Below, one piece after another: positions 45,670-56,322 of a stretch of DNA of 64,000 nt; the first letter of the stretch is position 1; each line of letters begins with the position of its first letter. This DNA is from Aliidiomarina maris (GTDB lineage Bacteria; Pseudomonadota; Gammaproteobacteria; Enterobacterales; Alteromonadaceae): the NCBI RefSeq assembly GCF_003987335.1, contig NZ_PIPK01000007.1, positions 1 through 64,000 of the forward strand, written 5' to 3'. A program made the translations under genes and the position numbers. Below the pieces are notes generated by a model. That model saw only the letters and a program-made list of their open reading frames with translations, searched no databases and was not told where the DNA came from.

Positions 45670-46161
45670 ATGACTTGGGTCGATTTCGCCATCATTATTA
45701 TTATCAGCCTGTCGGCGATGATAAGCCTTATCCGTGGTTTCATTAAGGAAGCCATGTCGTTAGCCGTTTGGATTGGTGCGTTCTTTATTGCCAGCCATTT
45801 TTATCAAGATTTAGCCCAATATTTTGGCGGTATTCAAGACGATATGGTGCGCAACGCCACGGCCATCGCGATTTTATTTGTTGCCACTTTGCTGGTGGGG
45901 GCAATGCTCAATTACTTTCTGGCTCAGTTGGTGATTAAAACCGGTTTAAGTGGGACTGACCGTTTACTGGGTTTGGTATTCGGTGCGTTACGGGGTGTGT
46001 TGTTAGTCAGCGCCTTGCTATTCTTCGCCGACTCGTTTACCGCAGTCAGCCAAGAGCCGTGGTGGCAACAAGCCCTGCTAATCCCGCATTTTGAAATCTA
46101 TATTCAATGGTTCTTCAGTTATCTGGAGAGCTCTTCAAGCTTTTTGCAAAACGACGTTTAA
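45670..46161 (+). CDS. cvpA: CvpA family inner-membrane protein
   Basis: This 163-residue protein has four hydrophobic helices (about 5-22, 27-46, 65-88, 104-124) and the N-terminal [25 protein letters not shown] pattern of CvpA. E. coli CvpA is required for colicin V production and contributes to bile-salt resistance; its biochemical role is not settled. It is in the accD-folC-dedD-cvpA-purF operon, 13 nt before purF. Confidence 0.95.
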   Translation: MTWVDFAIIIIISLSAMISLIRGFIKEAMSLAVWIGAFFIASHFYQDLAQYFGGIQDDMVRNATAIAILFVATLLVGAMLNYFLAQLVIKTGLSGTDRLLGLVFGALRGVLLVSALLFFADSFTAVSQEPWWQQALLIPHFEIYIQWFFSYLESSSSFLQNDV

Positions 46162-46174
46162 CGAGGATTTAAGC

Positions 46175-47686
46175 ATGTGTGGTGTTGTTGGGATAGTGGG
46201 AAACCAGCCAGTCAATCAAGCGTTGTATGACGGCTTGACCATGTTGCAGCACCGTGGGCAAGATGCCGCGGGTATCATGACCATTGACCAGAATACCTTG
46301 CGCTTGCGTAAAGGCAATGGCTTGGTTCGTGATGTGTTTCATACACGACATATGAAGCAACTGTCCGGCCACATTGGCATTGGCCATGTTAGATACCCAA
46401 CGGCAGGCACCTCGAGTTCGGCAGAAGCACAACCGTTTTATGTTAACTCACCGTTCGGCATTGCTTTGGCTCACAATGGTAACCTGACGAATGCGGATGA
46501 ATTACAGCAATCCCTATTTGATTCTGCTCGCCGTCATATTAACACCACGTCTGATTCTGAAATTCTGCTTAATATCTTTGCGCATGAGTTGACGAAAACC
46601 AATGCTATGCATTTGAGTGAAGACGATATATTTAAAACTGTTGCAGCGGTACACCGGCAAACACGTGGTGCCTATGCCGTTGTCGCGATGATTATCGGCC
46701 ACGGTATGGTAGCATTTCGTGACCCTTATGGTATCCGTCCGTTAGCCTTAGGTAAGCGTGAAACCCAGCAAGGTACTGAATACATGGTGGCCTCGGAAAG
46801 CGTAGCGATTGATGGGACTGGCTTTACCTATATGCGTGACGTTGAGCCAGGCGAAGCGGTGTATATCACTGAAGCGGGACAGCTCTACACGCGTCAGGTG
46901 GCGGACAATCCACTGCATTGCCCATGTATTTTTGAATACGTGTACTTTGCACGGCCTGATTCGTTTATTGATGGGGTATCAGTCTACGCCAGCCGAATTA
47001 ATATGGGCCGTAAACTCGGTGAGAAGGTCAAACGTGACTACGCGCATTTAGATATTGACGTGGTGATTCCAATTCCCGAAACAGCCTGTGATATCGCCTT
47101 AGAGATGTCGCGCGTGTTAAACCTGCCATATCGTCAGGGCTTCGTTAAGAACCGCTATATTGGCCGCACCTTTATTATGCCGGGGCAAACCCAGCGACGT
47201 AAGTCAGTGCGCCGTAAATTGAATGCTATTAGTGCTGAGTTCAAAGGCAAAAATGTGCTGCTGGTGGATGATTCTATCGTGCGTGGCACAACGTCAGAGC
47301 AAATCATTGAGATGGCGCGTGAAGCTGGCGCAAAACGTGTGTATTTCGCCTCTGCGGCACCAGAAATTCGCTTTCCTAACGTGTATGGTATCGATATGCC
47401 AAGTGCCAATGAACTCATTGGCTACGGGCGTGAAGTGGATGAAGTGTGCCAATTGATCAAAGCTGACGGCCTGATTTACCAGGATTTGGACGACTTGATC
47501 GAAGCGGTCAATAATGAAAATGTTCAGTTGCAGCGTTTTGAAACCTCTGTATTCAATGGTCATTATGTGACTGGTGATGTTAGCCAAGGCTATTTAGATC
47601 GTCTGGATGCGGCGCGTAACGACACGGTTAAGGCTGAAGAGTCCCGTGACGAAACCAACCTAGAATTACATAACTTTGACGATTAG
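46175..47686 (+). CDS. purF: Amidophosphoribosyltransferase
   Basis: PurF makes 5-phosphoribosylamine from PRPP and glutamine, the first committed step of purine synthesis. The N-terminal nucleophile is Cys2 (MCGVVGIVG), exposed by removal of the initiator Met. [11 protein letters not shown] and RYPTAG are in the glutaminase domain, and [17 protein letters not shown] is the PRPP loop. The ATG at 46175 is fixed by Cys2 and by AGGA upstream; an earlier in-frame ATG lies inside cvpA. No clear PurR box is expected within the operon. A bidirectional terminator follows. Confidence 0.98.
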   Translation: MCGVVGIVGNQPVNQALYDGLTMLQHRGQDAAGIMTIDQNTLRLRKGNGLVRDVFHTRHMKQLSGHIGIGHVRYPTAGTSSSAEAQPFYVNSPFGIALAHNGNLTNADELQQSLFDSARRHINTTSDSEILLNIFAHELTKTNAMHLSEDDIFKTVAAVHRQTRGAYAVVAMIIGHGMVAFRDPYGIRPLALGKRETQQGTEYMVASESVAIDGTGFTYMRDVEPGEAVYITEAGQLYTRQVADNPLHCPCIFEYVYFARPDSFIDGVSVYASRINMGRKLGEKVKRDYAHLDIDVVIPIPETACDIALEMSRVLNLPYRQGFVKNRYIGRTFIMPGQTQRRKSVRRKLNAISAEFKGKNVLLVDDSIVRGTTSEQIIEMAREAGAKRVYFASAAPEIRFPNVYGIDMPSANELIGYGREVDEVCQLIKADGLIYQDLDDLIEAVNNENVQLQRFETSVFNGHYVTGDVSQGYLDRLDAARNDTVKAEESRDETNLELHNFDD

Positions 47687-47714
47687 ACGTGACTAAACGT
47701 CAATCAGAGTTAAT

Positions 47715-47743
47715 AAAAAAGGGCCTTTCAGGCCCTTTTTTTT
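47715..47743. terminator. Bidirectional terminator between purF and astB
   Basis: AAAAAAGGGCCT (47715-47726) pairs with AGGCCCTTTTTT (47730-47741) around TTC. A and T tracts on both sides serve purF (+) and astB (-). Confidence 0.93.
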
Positions 47744-47760
47744 ATCCTTTCAACGCGCTG

Positions 47761-49101
47761 TTACGCATCTCGCTGGAATGGATATACCGAGCCTAAATGG
47801 AGAATTTGAGTTAGTTCATCAAGGGCCTGACGTGACTCTACAAGTAACTGCGGGTCATGTAAGTCTGCGACCGCTAACTCATCGCGATAATGTTTATCGA
47901 CCCACTGGTTTAAGCGCGTAAATAGCTGCTCATTAAGCATCACATGGGGGTTTACTGCTGCCACTTCAGCGTCATTCATAGCCACGCGTAAACGCAGGCA
48001 GGCAGGACCGCCACCATTGCGCATACTTTGCTTAACATCGAAGAAGCGCACGTCACTAATAGCACCGCCTTGGCTTACCAATTGCTGCAAATAGGCGGCT
48101 ACACGTGGGTTTTCTTCACACTCTGTAGGGGCCACAATAATCATGCGACCGTCAGGAAGGGTAATCAATTGGGTGTTGAATAAGTATGTTTGCACCGCAT
48201 CTTGCACACTTACCTGCTCAGTCGGCACTTCTATAAAATGCATCGGGTGACCGAGCTTTTGTTCTAGCTCACGTAACTTATTCTGAGTGTCGACAAATGC
48301 TTGCTGGTGATAAAACAATACATTCTGGTTACCGACGGCAATCACGTCATTGTGGAACACCCCTTGGTCGATGACAGCTGGGTTTTGCTGCACATACACG
48401 GTGTTGTCGTCGCTCAGGCCATGTAAGCGCGCAACGGCTTGTGAGGCCTCTAAGGTTTGGCGTGCAGGGAACTTGGTTGGGGCTGGCTGACTACTATCAA
48501 AAGCGTGACGGCCATAGACAAACATTTCCACGCCCGCGTGACCGTATTGCTGGCAAAAACGGGTATGATTTGCCGCACCTTCATCGCCAAAATGTTCGTT
48601 ATCTGGCAAATGTGCGTGATGCTGAAAATAACGGCTATTGTTGAACATAGCCGACAAAATACGCCCTGTGGTGTGCGGTTCAAGTGAGCGATGGAACTTA
48701 TTGGTCAAGTTCGCAGGGGTAAAGTGTACGCGGCCATCGGCGGTATCTGCACTTGGTGACACGGTAGCCGCGTTCGCAGTCCACATGCTGGAAGCTGAAC
48801 AACAGGCGCGGAAAATAGCCGGTGCTTGCTCTGCGGCTTTGACGAGTACCTGATGGTCATTCCCAGTGAAACCTAAGCGGCGTAAGGTAGCTACGTCAGG
48901 GCGCTCCTGCGGCGCTAACACGCCTTGCAGCATGCCCATGTCATGCAGCGCTTTCATCTTCTGCAAACCTTGCTTAGCGGCTGATTTTGGGCTCGATGAC
49001 GCTTTAGCATTACTCAATGAGGCGACATTGCCGTATGATAGGCCGGCGTAGTTATGAGTGGGTCCAACTAGGCCGTCAAAATTGACTTCAAAGTGTTGCA
49101 T
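47761..49101 (-). CDS. astB: N-succinylarginine dihydrolase
   Basis: AstB hydrolyses N2-succinylarginine to succinylornithine, CO2 and ammonia, step two of the AST arginine-degradation pathway. The 446-residue protein has [19 protein letters not shown] at the N-terminus, the [13 protein letters not shown] segment (catalytic His region), and the nucleophile C368 in [20 protein letters not shown] precedes the ATG. The other AST genes (astC, astA, astD, astE) are not adjacent, so the pathway is split here. Confidence 0.96.
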   Translation of the reverse strand: MQHFEVNFDGLVGPTHNYAGLSYGNVASLSNAKASSSPKSAAKQGLQKMKALHDMGMLQGVLAPQERPDVATLRRLGFTGNDHQVLVKAAEQAPAIFRACCSASSMWTANAATVSPSADTADGRVHFTPANLTNKFHRSLEPHTTGRILSAMFNNSRYFQHHAHLPDNEHFGDEGAANHTRFCQQYGHAGVEMFVYGRHAFDSSQPAPTKFPARQTLEASQAVARLHGLSDDNTVYVQQNPAVIDQGVFHNDVIAVGNQNVLFYHQQAFVDTQNKLRELEQKLGHPMHFIEVPTEQVSVQDAVQTYLFNTQLITLPDGRMIIVAPTECEENPRVAAYLQQLVSQGGAISDVRFFDVKQSMRNGGGPACLRLRVAMNDAEVAAVNPHVMLNEQLFTRLNQWVDKHYRDELAVADLHDPQLLVESRQALDELTQILHLGSVYPFQRDA

Positions 49102-49424
49102 CGCACTTGGCTCCTGACTCTGATGACGAAGATTACGGGTAATCTCGGCATGCTCAGTTAAAAATTAATGAATCTATTATACGGCCTCTGCGCTGCTTTG
49201 AAAGCCTTATTTTTCAAGGCTTTCAGCTCAGTTAACGCGGTTCGGGTAAGTATGCATTGCGAGCGAATTTTCATCTAATACACAGTTTGTGGGTTGTCAG
49301 TGCAGTGAATTACCGATATATCTTAAAAAAGAGAGAAAACCCATCATTCCCTTGAATAAGGTGTGCTGAACGCTTATATAGAAGCTCAATTATCCTTATT
49401 CCGACCAAAGAGTTTAATAACGCT
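49102..49424. other. Divergent intergenic region between astB and topA
   Basis: This 323-nt region holds a 10-bp inverted repeat with no T tract outside (TGAAAGCCTT at 49199-49208 with AAGGCTTTCA at 49216-49225), and the topA promoter listed separately. A TGAAT-containing segment near 49169 is only half of an ArgR-like site. I see no gene in it. Confidence 0.45.
49352..49380 (+). promoter_or_regulatory. Sigma-70 promoter for topA
   Basis: TTGAAT (49352-49357) and TATATA (49375-49380), with a 17-bp spacer. The predicted start is near 49387, about 38 nt before the topA ATG. Confidence 0.65.
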
Positions 49425-52184
49425 ATGGCAAAATCGCTCGTTATCGTCGAGTCCCCAGCAAAAGCAAAAACCATAAATAAATACCTTGGCAACGATTTTG
49501 TCGTGAAGTCGAGTATTGGTCACGTGCGCGATCTGCCTACTCGGAGTATTGAAAAAGCGCCTACAAAGTCGCCTGCAGACGTGCGTAAAATGTCGCCGGA
49601 AGAAAAGGCGGCGTATCGCAAAGAGCGCGACTATATCAATTTAGTTGGGCGCATGGGGATTGACCCGGAGCATGGCTGGGAACCCTACTACGAAGTGTTG
49701 CCAGGCAAAGAAAAAGTCGTCAAAGAACTACAAAGCTTGGCGAAGAAAGCCGATAAAGTTTACCTTGCGACGGATTTGGACCGCGAAGGGGAAGCGATTG
49801 CTTGGCACTTAAAAGAATTAATTGGTGGTGACGACTCACGCTATCAACGCGTGGTGTTTAATGAAATTACGAAAAAGGCCATTCAAGATGCCTTCGCGCA
49901 ACCTGCCGAGCTGAATGTGGCGCGGGTTGAAGCACAGCAGACGCGACGCTTTTTAGACCGTGTGGTTGGTTTTATGGTGTCGCCACTGCTATGGAAAAAA
50001 ATTGCCCGCGGTTTAAGCGCAGGTCGCGTACAGTCCGTGGCTGTGCGCTTAGTGGTTGAGCGCGAGCGCGAGATTAAAGCTTTTGTGCCTGAAGAGTTTT
50101 GGGACATTCATGCCGATTTAACCGCGCAACAAACCAGCGATTTGCGGATGGAAGTGACGCGATTCCAAGATGCAGCCTTTAAGCCAGTCAATGAAGCAAT
50201 GGCCATGGCTGCGGTAGAGGCACTTAAACCTGCGCAGTATAAAGTTGCCGCTCGCGACGATAAGCCAACCCAAAGTCGACCTTCAGCACCTTTCATTACC
50301 TCGACGTTGCAGCAAGCTGCAAGCACGCGTTTAGGTTTTGGGGTCAAAAAGACTATGACCATGGCGCAGCGCCTTTACGAAGCCGGTTACATTACCTACA
50401 TGCGTACGGATTCAACGCATTTGTCCCAAGATGCGTTGAATAGTGTACGCCAATTTATTGATGATGAGTTTGGCCCTAAGTATTTACCTGAAAAGCCAAA
50501 TTTTTATGGTAAAAAGGCGAACGCCCAAGAGGCTCACGAAGCCATTCGTCCTTCCAACGTGATGATCAAGTCGTCGCAGTTACAAGGCATGGATCGTGAC
50601 GCAGAGCGCCTATATGAGCTGATTTGGCGTCAATTCGTGGCGTGTCAAATGACCCCCGCCCAATATGATTCAAGTACCATTACCGTGGTGGCTGGCGACT
50701 ACGAATTGAAGGCGCGTGGGCGCGTGATGCGTTTTGCGGGTTGGACCAAGGTGCAGCCACCGGCAAAGCGCAAAGGTGATGAAGATCAGTCGTTGCCGAA
50801 TGTCAGCGTCGGTCAAACGTTGAATTTGGAAAAGCTCGACCCGCAACAACACTTTACCAAGCCTCCGGCTCGCTTTTCTGAGGCATCCTTGGTCAAAGAA
50901 TTAGAAAAGCGTGGTATTGGCCGCCCCTCGACCTATGCGTCGATTATTTCGACCATTCAAGATCGTGGTTATGTGCGCGTCGATCAGCGCCGCTTTTACG
51001 CCGAAAAGATGGGTGAGATTGTCACTGACCGCCTGACCGAAAACTTTGCTGAATTGATGAGCTATAACTTCACCGCGGAGATGGAGCAGCGCTTAGATGA
51101 TATTGCTGAGGACAAAGCGGATTGGAAGCAAGCTCTTGACGCCTTTTATGCAGATTTCAAAGCAAATTTAGAGAAAGCCGAATTACCACCAGAAACCGGC
51201 GGTATGCGCAGCAATAGTATGGTGTTGACGGACATTGAATGTCCGAAATGTGAGCGCCACATGGGAATTCGTACCGCATCGACCGGCGTATTCTTAGGCT
51301 GCTCTGGGTATAACTTGCCGCCCAAGGAACGCTGCACCCAAACCATGAATTTGGTACCAGGTGAAGAAGCGGTCAAGATCGATGATGACAATGAAGAAGC
51401 AGAAGCTTTGGCATTACGGGCTAGAAAGCGCTGTCCGAAGTGTGGTACAGCGATGGATAGTTACCTGCTGGATGAAAAGCGCAAATTACATGTGTGTGGT
51501 AACAACCCCGTATGTGATGGTCACCTGATAGAGCAAGGCGTGTTCAAAATTAAAGGCTACGACGGTCCACTGATTGAGTGTGATCGCTGTGGTTCAGATA
51601 TGCAGCTTAAAAGTGGTCGCTTTGGTAAGTACTTCGGTTGTACCAACGACGAATGTAAGAACACGCGTAAGCTGTTGCGCAATGGCGAAGCTGCGCCACC
51701 CCGTGAAGACCCAGTCCATTTGCCTGAGTTGCCATGTGAGCAGTCAGACGCGTATTTTGTGTTACGCGACGGTGCCAGCGGTATATTCTTGTCTGCAAGT
51801 ACGTTCCCTAAGTCGCGGGAAACGCGCGCAGTAACGGTTAAGGAGCTTGCGCGCTTCAAATCACGTTTGCCAGAGAAGTTTCACTATTTAGCGGACGCGC
51901 CAGAGCAAGATCCGGAAGGCTTGGACGCGTTGGTACGCTTTAGCCGCAAGGAAAAGAAGCAGTACGTGATGACCGAAGTGGATAAAAAGCCAACAGGCTG
52001 GCAGGCCCACTATGAAGGTGGCGCTTGGCGTGAAGTTGAGGCGAAAAAGTCGGCGGCGAAGAAGGCAACCACCAAAAAGTCGACTATCAAGAAAGCTACA
52101 ACCAAAAAGGCGACGGCCAAGAAGACCACAGCCAAGAAAGCAAGCCCTGAAAAGGCGACAAAGCGTACAAAGAAAGCCAGTTAA
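49425..52184 (+). CDS. topA: DNA topoisomerase I with lysine-rich C-terminal tail
   Basis: This type IA topoisomerase relaxes negative supercoils. The 919-residue protein has the TOPRIM domain ([18 protein letters not shown] and [14 protein letters not shown]), active-site Y325 in [10 protein letters not shown], and [10 protein letters not shown]. Three C4 zinc ribbons follow (about 603-760; [24 protein letters not shown]). The last ~48 residues are nearly all Lys, Ala and Thr in KK-x3/4 repeats, like a histone H1 tail. Such basic tails are known in actinobacterial TopA, where they aid processivity; they are absent in E. coli. The ribosome binding site is weak (AGAG). Confidence 0.97.
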   Translation: MAKSLVIVESPAKAKTINKYLGNDFVVKSSIGHVRDLPTRSIEKAPTKSPADVRKMSPEEKAAYRKERDYINLVGRMGIDPEHGWEPYYEVLPGKEKVVKELQSLAKKADKVYLATDLDREGEAIAWHLKELIGGDDSRYQRVVFNEITKKAIQDAFAQPAELNVARVEAQQTRRFLDRVVGFMVSPLLWKKIARGLSAGRVQSVAVRLVVEREREIKAFVPEEFWDIHADLTAQQTSDLRMEVTRFQDAAFKPVNEAMAMAAVEALKPAQYKVAARDDKPTQSRPSAPFITSTLQQAASTRLGFGVKKTMTMAQRLYEAGYITYMRTDSTHLSQDALNSVRQFIDDEFGPKYLPEKPNFYGKKANAQEAHEAIRPSNVMIKSSQLQGMDRDAERLYELIWRQFVACQMTPAQYDSSTITVVAGDYELKARGRVMRFAGWTKVQPPAKRKGDEDQSLPNVSVGQTLNLEKLDPQQHFTKPPARFSEASLVKELEKRGIGRPSTYASIISTIQDRGYVRVDQRRFYAEKMGEIVTDRLTENFAELMSYNFTAEMEQRLDDIAEDKADWKQALDAFYADFKANLEKAELPPETGGMRSNSMVLTDIECPKCERHMGIRTASTGVFLGCSGYNLPPKERCTQTMNLVPGEEAVKIDDDNEEAEALALRARKRCPKCGTAMDSYLLDEKRKLHVCGNNPVCDGHLIEQGVFKIKGYDGPLIECDRCGSDMQLKSGRFGKYFGCTNDECKNTRKLLRNGEAAPPREDPVHLPELPCEQSDAYFVLRDGASGIFLSASTFPKSRETRAVTVKELARFKSRLPEKFHYLADAPEQDPEGLDALVRFSRKEKKQYVMTEVDKKPTGWQAHYEGGAWREVEAKKSAAKKATTKKSTIKKATTKKATAKKTTAKKASPEKATKRTKKAS

Positions 52185-52189
52185 GTTGC

Positions 52190-52214
52190 TAGCCGCCGGC
52201 GCGTTCGGCGGCTA
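52190..52214 (+). terminator. GC-rich hairpin after topA (weak terminator candidate)
   Basis: TAGCCGCCG (52190-52198) pairs with CGGCGGCTA (52206-52214). No T tract follows, so it may not terminate, and topA transcripts may run into the secretin genes. Confidence 0.35.
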
Positions 52215-52252
52215 ACCTTAAGGCTCTTCACACAAGCAGCAGGGAGCCGCTT

Positions 52253-52675
52253 ATGTACGCAACCACATGGATGTTGGCTTATGCAGTATCGGCATGCCCG
52301 ATGCTGCTGCCACCACCTTTTATCAACGCTAGCGTTGGAATATCTCAGCACAGTCAGAATACCTTGGCAGCAAGTAGTTCTGAGGTATCTCGCGCTACAG
52401 AAGTGCTCACCACCGCGCCGCAATCCTCGTTAAGCTTCGATTTTAAAGCAGGGCGTTTACGCCCACAACTTGAGCAACTGCTGATGAAATTTGGTGGGGT
52501 TCAGCATGTGCAATGGCTGGCGCCTGAGGGGCTGCTATGGCCGTCTGACTACACCTTAACCGGTATCAGCTACCAGCACATGCTAGAAGCCGTGTTAAAG
52601 TCGTATCAGCTGCGTTTAACTCTGTATGCCAATCACACGGCGGTCGTTCAGCCTGTGGCGGGAGACGGCTTATGA
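52253..52675 (+). CDS. TcpQ-like (PilL/TcpQ C-domain) periplasmic protein
   Basis: The 140-residue protein has a weak signal-like N-terminus (MYATTWMLAYAVSACPMLLPP). Its C-terminal half (about 62-137; LSFDFKAGRLRPQLEQLLMKFGG, WLAPEGLLWPSDYTLTGISYQHMLEAVLKSYQLRL) has the pattern of the toxin co-regulated pilus Q C-terminal domain, a secretin partner in type IVb pilus systems. AGGGAG precedes the ATG. The stop overlaps the secretin start (ATGA). Together with the next two genes it forms a coupled operon, about 68 nt after topA. Confidence 0.72.
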   Translation: MYATTWMLAYAVSACPMLLPPPFINASVGISQHSQNTLAASSSEVSRATEVLTTAPQSSLSFDFKAGRLRPQLEQLLMKFGGVQHVQWLAPEGLLWPSDYTLTGISYQHMLEAVLKSYQLRLTLYANHTAVVQPVAGDGL

Positions 52676-54177
52676 GCAGCATTCTTGGACGTCATCTACT
52701 ACTCATCATCGTGATTTTGGGTTTGCTAGCTTGTGAGCAAACGCCAGCCAATTATGCCCAAGCCCAACATCAAGCCACTGAGCGCTTAGCTGCGGCTTAC
52801 GGGCAAGTAAGTGAACCCAGCGCAGCACCTATCATTCAGTATGACCAAGGGTTCTTTGTACCACCCATTGAGGATTATCGACCCCCATTGACAAGCTGGA
52901 GTGAGCATTGGGTTGAATTTCAGTTGGCTGGCCAAGGCGTGCGCCAAGCGTTGACAGACTTACTGATGCCTTATCACGTCAGTGTGCGCTTACTTGACGA
53001 TATTGACCCGCTGACGCCGTTATCAATGAATTTTGCCGGCACCGTTGAGCAAGCGCTGCAACAAATTGCTTTACTTACCGGGTTTGCGATTGATAGTAGC
53101 GAACGCTTACTGAGTGTACGTCGTTTCGAAATGGCTGAATTTGACGTGGCGTTTATGGCTGGTGCAACGAATTTCTTTTTGGGGGAGGACGCCCGCGCTT
53201 CACGCGGCCAACCGGGCCAAATGTTTGGCACTGTGATTAACAATGAAAGCCCGCAATACCTTAATTTCACCAGTGAATCGCTGTCTGTGTGGGACGACTT
53301 AAGGGCGGCCATTCAGGTGTTGCTATCAAGCGATGGGACTATGGTGATCAACCAAAGCTCAACCTCCGTGCTAGTGAAAGATTATCCGCAGCATGTGGAG
53401 CAAATTCGCGCCTATTTGCTGCAGCAAAACCAACGCCTAACCCGTCAAGTCGCGGTGGATGTACAGGTGATTGATGTCACCTTTAATGACCGCCAGCAAG
53501 CTGGTATTGATTGGGATTTGGTGTATCAGTCGAGTGCCGCAGGGCAGGTGGTGAACTTCGCCAGTCAAATGCTGAGCCCCATACAGCCAGGTAGCCCAGC
53601 GAGTGCGCTGAGTGTCAGCCAGCAAAGTGGTCGCCTCGCCGGTTCCCAAGCGATCATTCGTGCGCTGTCACAACAAGGTGTGGTGGAAGTCAGCAGCCAT
53701 CCAAGAATCGTCAGCCTAAATAATCAAATCGCTAAAATTGTGCTGGAAGATAACGCGACCTACCTGGCGTCGGCAGGCACCAATGCAACTGCCAATGTAG
53801 GCAGTAGCGATATCTTAATTCCCGGCGTAGTCACGACTGGATTTGAATTGTATGTGTTGCCCAAGGTCGCAAACGCACAAGTGGTGATGCAATTATCCAC
53901 CAGTTTATCGGATTTAGTTGCTATCGATCAGATAAGTTCGGGTGATAACACGATTCAAACCCCGCACACCAATCGCAAAAAGTTCTTTATGAAGGCCATG
54001 GTGGCGGACGGCGAGACCTTACTGATTTCCGGCTTAAAGAACTCTAAGCGGCAGTGGCGTGAGCAGCGAGGTTTTGCAAGCTGGTTACTGGGCGGGCAGC
54101 GTGAAGCCTACCATCAACATAGTGAAACGGTATTACTGCTAACGCCACGTATTTTACCGGCTGCCGCAGTCTTATAA
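52672..54177 (+). CDS. PilN-type lipoprotein secretin (type II/III secretin family)
   Basis: This 501-residue protein has a lipobox GLLAC (C21). It has an N-terminal short domain (about 85-150; QALTDLLMPYHVSVRLLDDI, the STN/N0 type), a secretin N1-like segment (about 185-255), and a C-terminal secretin core (about 330-500) with VEVSSHPRIVSLNNQIAKIVLEDN, VGSSDILIPGVVTTGFELYVLP and the closing TVLLLTPRIL. Such lipoprotein secretins (PilN, BfpB, TcpC) form the outer-membrane channel of type IVb pili. It starts in an ATGA overlap with the TcpQ-like gene and ends in TAATG with the TadE-like gene. Confidence 0.88.
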   Translation: MSSILGRHLLLIIVILGLLACEQTPANYAQAQHQATERLAAAYGQVSEPSAAPIIQYDQGFFVPPIEDYRPPLTSWSEHWVEFQLAGQGVRQALTDLLMPYHVSVRLLDDIDPLTPLSMNFAGTVEQALQQIALLTGFAIDSSERLLSVRRFEMAEFDVAFMAGATNFFLGEDARASRGQPGQMFGTVINNESPQYLNFTSESLSVWDDLRAAIQVLLSSDGTMVINQSSTSVLVKDYPQHVEQIRAYLLQQNQRLTRQVAVDVQVIDVTFNDRQQAGIDWDLVYQSSAAGQVVNFASQMLSPIQPGSPASALSVSQQSGRLAGSQAIIRALSQQGVVEVSSHPRIVSLNNQIAKIVLEDNATYLASAGTNATANVGSSDILIPGVVTTGFELYVLPKVANAQVVMQLSTSLSDLVAIDQISSGDNTIQTPHTNRKKFFMKAMVADGETLLISGLKNSKRQWREQRGFASWLLGGQREAYHQHSETVLLLTPRILPAAAVL

Positions 54178-54794
54178 TGTGGCGCTTACGTGGTCAAAGT
54201 ATGCTTGAAATGCTTTGGGTGCTGCCCTTGGTGATGTTTCTCGGCTGTGCGACGGTGCAGTTGCTATGGTTGTTTTTGACCCATCAAATGTTGCAGTCGG
54301 CTACGGTGTTCATGGTGCGTCAGTCGAGTATCGATGGCGCGCGCACCACGCGTCAACTTGAGACATTATACCAAGCGATGCGGCCACTGCCTGGCACTGC
54401 AATGCATGTACCGCTGATCATCCGCTTGCAACCAAGTGATAGCGCAATAATACAGTATGCAGAGCCCGTTACTGTTGAAGGCCAGCGCTATTATCGCTTA
54501 ACCACAGATTTTAATTTGGTGCGTATGCAGGGGGTTCGGTATGACGCCAGAGAGGCTTGGTTACGCAGCCGGATTATTCAATATGAGGTGGTATGGTGCC
54601 AGCCACTGAAAGTACCGGTCGCGGCACCTATTATGGCGTATTTTCTAAGTTACTCGGTGGATGCTAAGCAGCAATATTGCAATGTGCAGCGCGCTGGTCG
54701 GGAGCCGATGAAAGCTGTTACCAGCCGCGCTGCAGCCGCATTGCAGGGGCCTTTAGATATTCCCTGGGGCGCAGTTAGGCATCCTGATCATTAA
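54177..54794 (+). CDS. TadE-like pseudopilin
   Basis: This 205-residue protein has the TadE opening: a short basic leader (MWRLRG) followed by [17 protein letters not shown] and a long hydrophobic helix (about 12-34). TadE proteins are pseudopilins processed by a prepilin peptidase between Gly and the hydrophobic stretch; here G6-Q7 with Glu at mature +5 would fit. The rest is a soluble periplasmic part with two cysteines (C142 and C159). Its start shares an A with the secretin stop. It overlaps the convergent folD by 20 bp. Confidence 0.8.
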   Translation: MWRLRGQSMLEMLWVLPLVMFLGCATVQLLWLFLTHQMLQSATVFMVRQSSIDGARTTRQLETLYQAMRPLPGTAMHVPLIIRLQPSDSAIIQYAEPVTVEGQRYYRLTTDFNLVRMQGVRYDAREAWLRSRIIQYEVVWCQPLKVPVAAPIMAYFLSYSVDAKQQYCNVQRAGREPMKAVTSRAAAALQGPLDIPWGAVRHPDH

Positions 54795-55650
54795 GCTGTT
54801 CACACGCTTGCAAGGTGTTTTCCATTAAACTTGCAACTGTCATCGGGCCAACACCACCAGGCACTGGCGTGATGAACGCAGCGCGTTGGCTCGCGGCGCT
54901 ATAGCCGACGTCGCCACACAAGCTGCCGTCAGGTAAGCGGTTAATGCCAACGTCAATCACAATCGCACCGGGTTTGATCCATTCACCAGGAATAAACTCA
55001 GGGCGTCCAACCGCCACCACCACAATATCTGCACCACGCACGTGCTGTTCAAGATCTTTGGTAAAGCGGTGGCATACAGTAGTGGTTGCGCCGCCGAGCA
55101 GTAATTCTAAGCTCATTGGGCGACCCACAATATTTGAGGCGCCCACGATAACCGCATGCTGACCATGTAAATCGATACCGGTGCTGGCTAACAGGGTCAT
55201 GACACCTTTCGGTGTGCACGGGCGTAGCACTGGGATACGCTGAGCCAAACGACCAATGTTGTAGGGGTGAAAGCCATCAACATCTTTATTCGGCACGATG
55301 CGTTCCAGAATTTTCGTAGTATCCAGCCCCGCAGGTAACGGCAGCTGGACTAAAATACCGTCGATGCTTGCGTCTGCGTTGAGTGAGTCAATCAATGCTT
55401 CAAGGCTGGCTTGGTCAGCGGTGACGGGTAGATCATAGGCTTTGGATACAAAGCCGAGTTCTTCGCATGCTTTACGCTTGCTGCCAACATAGACCTGAGA
55501 CGCTGGGTCTTGGCCAACCAGCACCACAGCTAAACCGGGAGGTCTTTTGCCGGCCGCAACGCGGGCGCTAACTTGCTGCTTGACTTGCTCACGAACTGAA
55601 AGGGCGATGGCTTTACCATCAATAATACGTGCTTGTTGCGTACTCGCCAT
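54775..55650 (-). CDS. folD: Methylenetetrahydrofolate dehydrogenase / cyclohydrolase
   Basis: FolD interconverts 5,10-methylene-THF, 5,10-methenyl-THF and 10-formyl-THF. The 291-residue protein has the substrate Lys in [13 protein letters not shown], the QLPLP motif, the NADP loop [10 protein letters not shown], and the C-terminal [19 protein letters not shown]. The start at 55650 gives the usual [13 protein letters not shown] opening; an ATG at 55674 adds 8 unusual residues. It is next to a tRNA array, as folD often is. The 3' end overlaps the TadE gene by 20 bp. Confidence 0.97.
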   Translation of the reverse strand: MASTQQARIIDGKAIALSVREQVKQQVSARVAAGKRPPGLAVVLVGQDPASQVYVGSKRKACEELGFVSKAYDLPVTADQASLEALIDSLNADASIDGILVQLPLPAGLDTTKILERIVPNKDVDGFHPYNIGRLAQRIPVLRPCTPKGVMTLLASTGIDLHGQHAVIVGASNIVGRPMSLELLLGGATTTVCHRFTKDLEQHVRGADIVVVAVGRPEFIPGEWIKPGAIVIDVGINRLPDGSLCGDVGYSAASQRAAFITPVPGGVGPMTVASLMENTLQACEQLNDQDA

Positions 55651-55818
55651 GTGGGACCACCATAGTGTCGACAAATTCTGTGCCGTTGATGGCTCGGTAT
55701 TGTGGCAAAAAAGTGCGCCTAAACCTAGCTAAACCCGAGTTTATTTGGCAAAAGTGAAGATTACCTGACCAGGTTGGTTCAAAAATAGCCGAACGCGTAA
55801 GCTTTTCGGAAAAAGTGT

Positions 55819-55847
55819 TTGACGCTCTCCATGCTTATAGGTAATAT
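55819..55847 (+). promoter_or_regulatory. Strong sigma-70 promoter of the tRNA operon
   Basis: TTGACG (55819-55824) and TAATAT (55842-55847), with a 17-bp spacer and a GC-rich discriminator (TCGCCCCC). Such discriminators mark stringently controlled stable-RNA promoters. The predicted start is ~55854, about 77 nt before the first tRNA. Confidence 0.8.
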
Positions 55848-55930
55848 TCGCCCCCGTTGTCAGCCACGAATTATCTATCGTAAAGCTGGGTAGTAAGTGG
55901 GTAAAATTATGACAACGGGCGTGGAAAGTT

Positions 55931-56007
55931 CGGCGATTAGCGCAGTTTGGTAGCGCACTTGGTTTGGGTCCAAGGGGTCGCAGGTTCAAATCCTGCATCG
56001 CCGACCA
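55931..56007 (+). tRNA. tRNA-Pro (anticodon TGG), copy 1
   Basis: This 77-nt tRNA has acceptor arms CGGCGAT/ATCGCCG, discriminator A and an encoded CCA. The anticodon stem CTTGG/CCAAG closes the loop TTTGGGT, giving anticodon UGG. The T arm has GGTTCAAATCC. It is identical along its full length to the tRNA at 56323-56399. Confidence 0.97.
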
Positions 56008-56049
56008 TTTTCTCCAAACAGCCTGAGGCAGCGCCAAAGGATATGCAAC

Positions 56050-56126
<77 letters not shown>

Positions 56127-56224
56127 GTTTGGCTCAGCACGGTTCAGGTTAAAGGCAACGTACATGCATCATGTACACAGCCCTCGTACCCTAGGGTACA
56201 AAAGTACTACAGAAAGCATTCAGT

Positions 56225-56301
56225 GGTGGGTGTAGCTCAGTTGGTAGAGCCCCGGATTGTGATTCCGGTTGTCGTGGGTTCGAGTCCCATCATCCACCCC
56301 A
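56225..56301 (+). tRNA. tRNA-His (anticodon GTG)
   Basis: This 77-nt tRNA has the extra G-1 pairing with C73, the tRNA-His identity element, acceptor GTGGGTG/CATCCAC (one G-U), the loop TTGTGAT, and an encoded CCA. The body closely resembles E. coli hisR. Confidence 0.97.
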
Positions 56302-56322
56302 TTTCTTTGCTTTCAACACGTT

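Noticed and set aside
49199-49225. Inverted repeat upstream of astB/topA as terminator
   Set aside because: No T tract follows the stem on either strand, and it lies upstream of both genes.
52012-52423. Basic open frames over the topA tail and the next leader
   Set aside because: They are other-frame readings of the lysine-rich repeat, without ribosome binding sites.
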